64,000 nucleotides of DNA, from contig NC_092650.1 in assembly GCF_032118995.1 (NCBI RefSeq), positions 19,525,501-19,589,500 of the forward strand, written 5' to 3'. The notes under the pieces were generated by a model. That model had not been told where the DNA came from. It did not search any database and saw only the letters and a list, made by a program, of their open reading frames with translations. This stretch comes from Asterias amurensis (taxonomy: Eukaryota; Echinodermata; Asteroidea; Forcipulatida; Asteriidae). A program made the position numbers and the translations under genes. Shown here one piece after another: positions 47,910 to 64,000 of the stretch; the first letter of the stretch is position 1, and each line of letters opens with the position of its first letter.

Positions 47910-49830
47910 AACTTCTATCTGCATATCTTCACATACAGTTAAGTTCATCAGATCACGGTTCGCTTTGTTACTACATGTACAGTATTTTTTGTTATGGTTC
48001 TCTCCGGTTACTATTTACCTGTACAGGTGTAATTAGGTCTAGTACGCAGTGTCCATGAGCTCTTGCTCGCGTAATGGCAGCCCCCATTTGTTTATGGCTA
48101 GCCTAGCAACAAACCACGTGATCAGCTGGGTCGACGAGAGATCAATAATATTGATTGCTGCCAAAGAGGTCCACTTGCCTGGAACGTTGTCAATGCACAC
48201 AGGTGTATGGCATTTAAAAAACCACATCAACAATGCTGCTTAGTCATTTAATAGCTTCGAGGAATTTTCTGTAAAGATATATAGGTTGCGTGTTGAAAAT
48301 ATTCCACCCCAGAAAATAAAAATATTGAAGCATATGCCTATATATATTGTTTTGTAAACATGGTCACATTACGTTGTTATTTATTGAGAAATTTAGGTTT
48401 GTAATATTTAAACTTTATTTAAAACCAATGTCACTTCTGATCTGCAGCAACCGACACAGTACTAATTCTGCTTCTCAAAATTGATGAGCAAAAAATTAAT
48501 ATAATTAGCCCTAGGTTGCAAACCTCTTACCAACCAAAAGGCCCTATATGGGTAATGATGCAAACAAACAATTTAAAGGCTTAAAAAACCCCAAATAATC
48601 CAATAAAAAGTGGCAATGATTTTTACACCGGTTTGCGCTTGCATTAAGCGAGTTGAATTTCGCAGAATGTAAAGATTTACTGTTCACTGTGCAACTTGTG
48701 AAGCAAAAAGCTCGAGATATCGGGCCTATATAGCTAGCACCCTCCTCATCACACCAACAATAAAATAATTGCTGACGAGGTCAACAACAGCAACAACTAC
48801 CACATCGCAGACAAGCCGAACATAACCAAAAAGAAAACCAAATGAAATCAAATAAATACTAATCGCAATGATTAGCAATGCACGCAAAAATAGTCCGACC
48901 ACCCTCTCCTTGCTCTTGGTCCAACGCACACAGGCGAACCGTGGTGTAAAAAACTACTACTATTTTTCCAAGGAACTATATAGCAGGGACAAACAGATTA
49001 ATTCAAGGGATGACAATTATTTTTATAAGGTTTTTTAAAAATCATTTCATATCTCAAGGTTTCTTTTTAAAAGTTTCTTTTTAAATTTGTTAACAGCAAC
49101 ACTGGAGAAAATTGCCTGCCAACAATCAGCAAAAAAATCATTTATATCAGGCTCGAATTTTGAAAAATAATTCATTATGATCATTCTCTATAATTTATAA
49201 GTTTATCGTTGTGAAGGAAAGATAAGTATACACTTATAATGTAAGCTATTTCAGGTTGCATACGTCATGTTGCTAAGCTCAAGACGTGTCAATAACCCGC
49301 TCATTTTGTTTGTACAAAGTTAATCCCGAACAACCGTCTCTCTGGTGATAAGGTGTTTTTAAATGTATGCAATGCGGTAACTAGCCGGCCTGGTGCCTGT
49401 TTACCGCCACGTTGCCAGTGGCGCGGCATCATTGGTACGCGACTAAACTCCACGCATTGATATGACAGTTCGGGAACCACTGATTCAGTCGTTATGACAA
49501 TGCGGAAGAATATTCTTGTTTTTTAAGCAATTTTTTATGAGATTTCAGTGTTTTTCGTAAAAAAAATTCAAAGTTGAATGCAAATAGTTTGTTATTAATA
49601 ATTGTTTAATAATTTTCAGGTTTTATACTATCTGAAAACAAGTTTTAGAATGACATAAACGTAAAATTCCATTCCGTCCTACTTTATTCCACGCGGACGA
49701 CTGACCTAAAAATTCTTTAAAAGAAGCTCCAACGGCCGGATTTTGCCAATCGAATCCTGACTCCACAAGACGACGAAACCGTGGTTGATCAACTTTATTT
49801 ATTTTAATTAAACCAAAAATCTTCCCAAAA
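47910..49830. other. Region upstream of gene 3, no gene recognised
   Basis: AT-rich with only short frames. The GC-richer patch at 49380-49450 (agccggcctggtgcctgttt, cgttgccagtggcgcggc) is the most promoter-like part, but I find no convincing TATA box in the 250 bp before the ATG. Confidence 0.4.
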
Positions 49831-49834
49831 CAAT

Positions 49835-52431
<2,597 letters not shown>

Positions 52432-52573
52432 ACAAACACTCTTCTCACTGAACATTCATCAAATTATTGTCTCATAGAAATATTTTAAAACCAAACTAGG
52501 GTTTTGCCAAACTAGCAAATCTTTCAGAGGAATTTTCAACAGATCTATGTGCAGCAATTGCATTCCACAACTA

Positions 52574-52579
52574 AATAAA
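52574..52579 (+). terminator. Poly(A) signal candidate, gene 3
   Basis: AATAAA about 143 bases after the stop (ctaaataaatgc). Further AATAAA at 52839 and 52950 could give longer 3' ends. Confidence 0.55.
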
Positions 52580-53212
52580 TGCAGCACTCATTTTCATCAT
52601 CATGTATTTCTTAATACTTTGGAAGTTAAACGTTAAAGTTTTAACAAAGTTATTTGGCATGGTTCCAAAAAGGAAACCCGCCAATCTGTTAATTTAACTT
52701 TTGCAACAAGCTGTTTGTTACAACATCAAAATTATTCAAGTTTAAATATTTGTTCCAACAGCAGTTGGTGATTTTTTTACCAGTTTACTGGTACATTTTT
52801 GAAAACATTTTCTCATGTTGAAGCTTCTTTAGTTATGAAATAAACGATTTGCATGATGATCCTGAAAGTGAACATAAAACTTCATTGTAATTAATCTTAA
52901 AGAAAGACAAGTCTATTAAAGATGTCTATTTTGTATTACAAATTGGAAAAATAAATAACAATCCAACAAATTGAAATACGCATATTTTGAATTTTATTTT
53001 GTCATTTTGTTTGTTTCCTTATGTATGTAAATTTATACAAGGTTTCAGCATGTCATTTGGAAAAGAATGCATGAAACTGACGGATAACTTCAGAAAGTCT
53101 TGTTGATGCTTTTTGTAATACTCGTTTAGTTTAAACATACTTGTATATACATTATAAACATTGGGATAATCAAGCTTGCGACAATGGAGCAGACCTGCCA
53201 ATTGTCTGGCTC

Positions 53213-53420
53213 TGTGCACCCCCCCCCCCCCCCCCTCAATGTCTATTCTGGGAATATCAATTGTGGGGATTGTGATTATTATTTTTGTGGGGGGGGGGTG
53301 GGACTTCTGTTCAAGATGATAAGAGTTAGTGTGGGAACGAACTACATGTATTTCCTTCAATTGTACATGTACTATTGAACTATGGGAATATTTCCCCCTT
53401 TTTTTTGGGGGGGGGGGGGG
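53213..53420. repeat. Cluster of poly-C and poly-G tracts
   Basis: A run of C near 53219-53235, then G runs near 53289 and 53407. The opposed tracts could pair or form quadruplexes. Confidence 0.8.
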
Positions 53421-53522
53421 TACCCTGTGCAATATATCGGCCAGGATGTCATGGTACATGTATATGTACATATACGGCGCTATACATAGAGGTATATATA
53501 AGAACTAGAGGGCGCACGAGTG

Positions 53523-54010
53523 ATACAACCAAAACTTTGAGATTTTCTGTGAATTTTGTGAGTTTGGCATTTTGGCCCAAAATGAAAAAAAATCTGCCAT
53601 GCCGGCATGGTAAAAATTTCAGATTTTGGGTCAAACATTTTCTGTTGATTTTTATGGTCCCAAATGATATAGAACAGACTACTGAAGACATTTTATCGGT
53701 GCGGAAGGGGTATACATTTGTACAACCAAAATTTTTGATTTATAGAGAATTTTGCGAGTTTGGACTTTTGGGCCAAAATGAAAAACATCTACCATGCCGG
53801 CATGGTCAAAATTTCAGATTTGGGGGTCAAAATATTTCTGGTGATTTTATGGTCCTAATTTATATAGAACGGACTACTGAAGACATTCATCAGTGCGGAA
53901 GGGGTATACAACAAAAATTTTGAGATTTTCTGTGAAATTTTGTGAGTTTGGCTTTTTGGCCAAAAATGAACAGACGACTGAAGACATTTTATCGGTGCGG
54001 AAGGGGTATA
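53523..54010 (+). repeat. About 195-bp tandem repeat, 2.5 copies
   Basis: Units start at caaccaaaactttgag (53526), near 53723 and near 53911, each ending gtgcggaaggggtataca. They share tgccatgccggcatggt, itself a palindrome, in units 1 and 2. The third unit lacks about 90 internal bases. Confidence 0.88.
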
Positions 54011-54019
54011 CAACCAAAA

Positions 54020-55900
54020 TATAGCAGCAGAACAAAAAAAAAAGAAAAAAACGTGAAAAAAATGTTTTTTTCCAGACGCACATCGCATAAAGAAGGCAGG
54101 GCAGGTGAGGGTCCGGGAATTATTTTGTTAAAACCAAGTACATGTACATGTTACATTTTATTATATTTATTAGCCTCTGTACCGGCCGAAGTGACTCTCA
54201 TCAGTTTTATTTGAGACCATGTCCCATGTTTGAACGCCAAATCCGGATTTTAGTCTATCGAAGAAAACACCGCTTTCGACGAACCTCCATGGTAGCATTC
54301 CATTTAGATCATAGCAACTGTTTTTGTTTACATACCGACCGCCACCTTGAAAATAACACGCATTGTCTACGTATGGCGGACGGATAAACTGATGACTGTA
54401 TTGTTAAACGCCAACTTGTGTGGACTGATTTTCACAGGTTCGCGACCCAACATAGGTTTATCGTTAGTTGTGACCGGCAACCAACTAATCAGTTGTTGAG
54501 GGCATGGCAACGGGTGTGATGTTTGTCGAAGTTCATCTGTTCATATTAAGTTTATTAATTTCGGCATTCTTGTATGACACACGTTAACGAAAAACCTATT
54601 TTATTTGTTTAATAATGGTTAAGTTAGTATGCATCTCTTTAAAGCATGAAATTTGAGATACAGCGGGTCTATTTTGTTTTGCACAGGGGTCATCATTGAA
54701 GCGCATGCGTGTACTAGCTCCACTTGTGAGCAGCCTCGCTATCTTTGGCATGCAGCGCGCCGTAGTTATATGTCGTCACTGACCCCTGGAAGCGAAGCAT
54801 TTGAAATCAACTGTTGATGATGATTGGTTACTGGCATGGCGGTAGGAGGCGTGTTGAACGGGCGTTTGGGATGCGCGCAACGGACGTATTTAGACGCAAT
54901 ACTTTTATTTCAAATGAATCATATTATTTTTTATGTATAATGGTCACCCTAAATCGCATTTAAACGAGAGTCCTCCTCTCCCACTATGTAACATAGCTTT
55001 TCTCTTCACTTATTATGCTATTTTGTCCAGTCGTCTTCAGTTAGCCTGCACTGGTTTAATATTCTTTGTATTTTGTCATAGCATTTTCTATTGTCATTGT
55101 GTAATTGTATTGTCCTTATTTCTCCTTCGATGTTTGTTTGTTTGTTTGTTTGTTTATTTGTTTGTTTGTTTACTCTGTAAAGGCTGTTGCCTATACAAGC
55201 CGGCCACGTCTTATCTAACAGCCTCATGCTCTCGCTCCTGTCTTGTACGTAGTTATTCCTAGTTATTAATTTATTATTTGATTTTAGATTATATTGTTTT
55301 GTATAATTCAATGCACTTTAGATTCGTTAAATTTCTGTGTACTGTTTAATTCTCACAATTGCTTTTTTTTCTAAAAGAGTATGGAACAAACGTTTTATTG
55401 AATTGAATCGAATTGAAAATGGCTGAGTTATGACTCGTCTTATCTCGAACCTAATTTAGGATTAATCTTAGGGTCTGCATGCTACAGTGCAGGGTTGGGA
55501 CTCGTCCTAAGTCGTAAGATTAGTCTTAAGTTAGGAAGAGTTTTTTGAATCCGACGTTGTTCTATTGTGATTGATGGGTACTCCGAGCTGTACTTCACTT
55601 GGCTCATGGAGGCTTATATGGTTCTTGGCGGTGCCCCCACATTCCTAAATTTCTTGTATCATTTTGATGCATTGTATTTACATTGTTGATTGAGGAATTT
55701 AGAAATAAAAATAATGATGTTGAATTTTGACCAGCGCGCTCCTGCGTGTGTGTGAAGTCTAGCCCGAAATGGATCAATGCCGTGGGATCGAGAGAAAACA
55801 AAAAAGGCGCGGTGAGATCGTACACTACTGAGAACGAGGTTGGGTTTGGAGTTGTCATCACACCACCCTTGGCTACTACCACAACACCGCGCGCGCATCC
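54020..55900. other. Intergenic before gene 4
   Basis: No gene recognised. Holds a (TTTG)n run at 55132-55170 and a partial family E foldback at about 55430-55553 (gactcgtcttatctcgaacc, cctaagtcgtaagattagtc). GC rises near 54660-54880 and again in the 200 bp before the TATA candidate. Confidence 0.5.
55132..55170 (+). repeat. (TTTG)n microsatellite
   Basis: About ten TTTG units with one TTTA interruption. Confidence 0.95.
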
Positions 55901-55909
55901 ACACAATTC

Positions 55910-55916
55910 TATATAA
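55910..55916 (+). promoter_or_regulatory. TATA box candidate, gene 4
   Basis: TATATAA in caattctatataacgtcgtc, 135 bp before the ATG and preceded by a GC-rich patch (caccgcgcgcgcatcc). This would give a leader of about 100 nt, similar to gene 1. Confidence 0.5.
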
Positions 55917-56044
55917 CGTCGTCACACACCACGTAAAACATATACCCGCCCAGCCAGCCTTTCTGCTATACTCTCCATCCTACGACAGAAACCGTACGTT
56001 TGACTCTAACTAAATTGCCAAGTTACCTATCTTTCTTCATTGAC

Positions 56045-63613
<7,569 letters not shown>

Positions 63614-63720
63614 AGATGCCTAAAAGTAGAAACTGCGTTCCAAAATATGCACCCATTGAGATTAACCAACATTCCTGACTAAAATCACTGACTATAATCA
63701 CAAGAGAAGAATTTGAGATC

Positions 63721-63726
63721 AATAAA
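63721..63726 (+). terminator. Poly(A) signal candidate, gene 4
   Basis: AATAAA about 108 bases after the stop, in gatcaataaataatc. Confidence 0.6.
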
Positions 63727-63769
63727 TAATCAATTATAAAAGAAGGACCCCGGTAGCTAAGACAAGATT

Positions 63770-63955
63770 TATCTTAAACTGCAAATCACTTGTAGTCGCT
63801 TTTGCAAGCTGTGATGTCACCATACAAATCATTATGGTAATACTGACAACTCATTTTAAAGATGAAAGCAAACTGTGATGTCGCAATACAATCACTATGG
63901 TAATACTGACAACGCGTCTTAAAAGTTAATCTTTGTGTTTTGTGAATTTGAGCCA
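63770..63955 (+). repeat. Family I repeat with internal tandem duplication
   Basis: The block aactgtgatgtc...caatacaa, then atcactatggtaatactgac occurs twice in a row (near 63810 and 63868). The second copy is followed by tttgtgaatttgagcc, as at 10100-10225. Confidence 0.65.
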
Positions 63956-64000
63956 AGGAATCTATTCTCTCAATTTATGATATTTGATAATAAGTCGTTA

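Overview
This is animal nuclear DNA with long introns, many short inverted-repeat transposons, microsatellites and no bacterial-type gene packing. Its only convincing protein-coding content is a head-to-tail array of four beta-tubulin genes, all on the + strand. The tubulins look like an invertebrate deuterostome, and the repeat landscape resembles that of echinoderms. A sea star or related echinoderm is my best guess; this is inference and no search was run.

Layout. Bases 1-1983 are one perfect (TAT)n tract cut by the window edge. Bases 1984-13460 hold no recognisable gene; they carry a GATC-rich terminal-inverted-repeat element, a tRNA-derived SINE and several TTAA-flanked miniature transposons (MITEs). 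Gene 1 (14154-33486) has four coding exons spread over 19 kb, with an 11.5 kb second intron full of MITEs. Gene 2 (37787-41775), gene 3 (49835-52431) and gene 4 (56045-63613) each have three coding exons. Between genes 2 and 3 lies a striking foldback element whose two arms are built of a 42-bp repeat (44783-45635). A 15-bp minisatellite lies downstream of gene 1.

The four genes encode full-length beta-tubulins of 450, 447, 446 and 446 residues with no internal stop. All share the MREI start, the nucleotide-binding motifs and introns after codons 19 and 131. Only gene 1 also has an intron in codon 56, the position used in vertebrate beta-tubulin genes, so copies 2-4 probably lost it. Exons are nearly identical between copies while introns are unrelated, which suggests gene conversion. 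Copies 2-4 carry an EGEF acidic tail of the kind linked to axonemes. Copy 1 differs in exon 2, at R320 and in the tail. Copy 4 differs at residues 165 and 200 in the colchicine/benzimidazole pocket. The products would form alpha/beta heterodimers for cytoplasmic, spindle and probably ciliary microtubules.

At least four MITE families show TTAA at one or both ends, and several are nested inside each other. All repeat family names (A-I) are local labels used only here.
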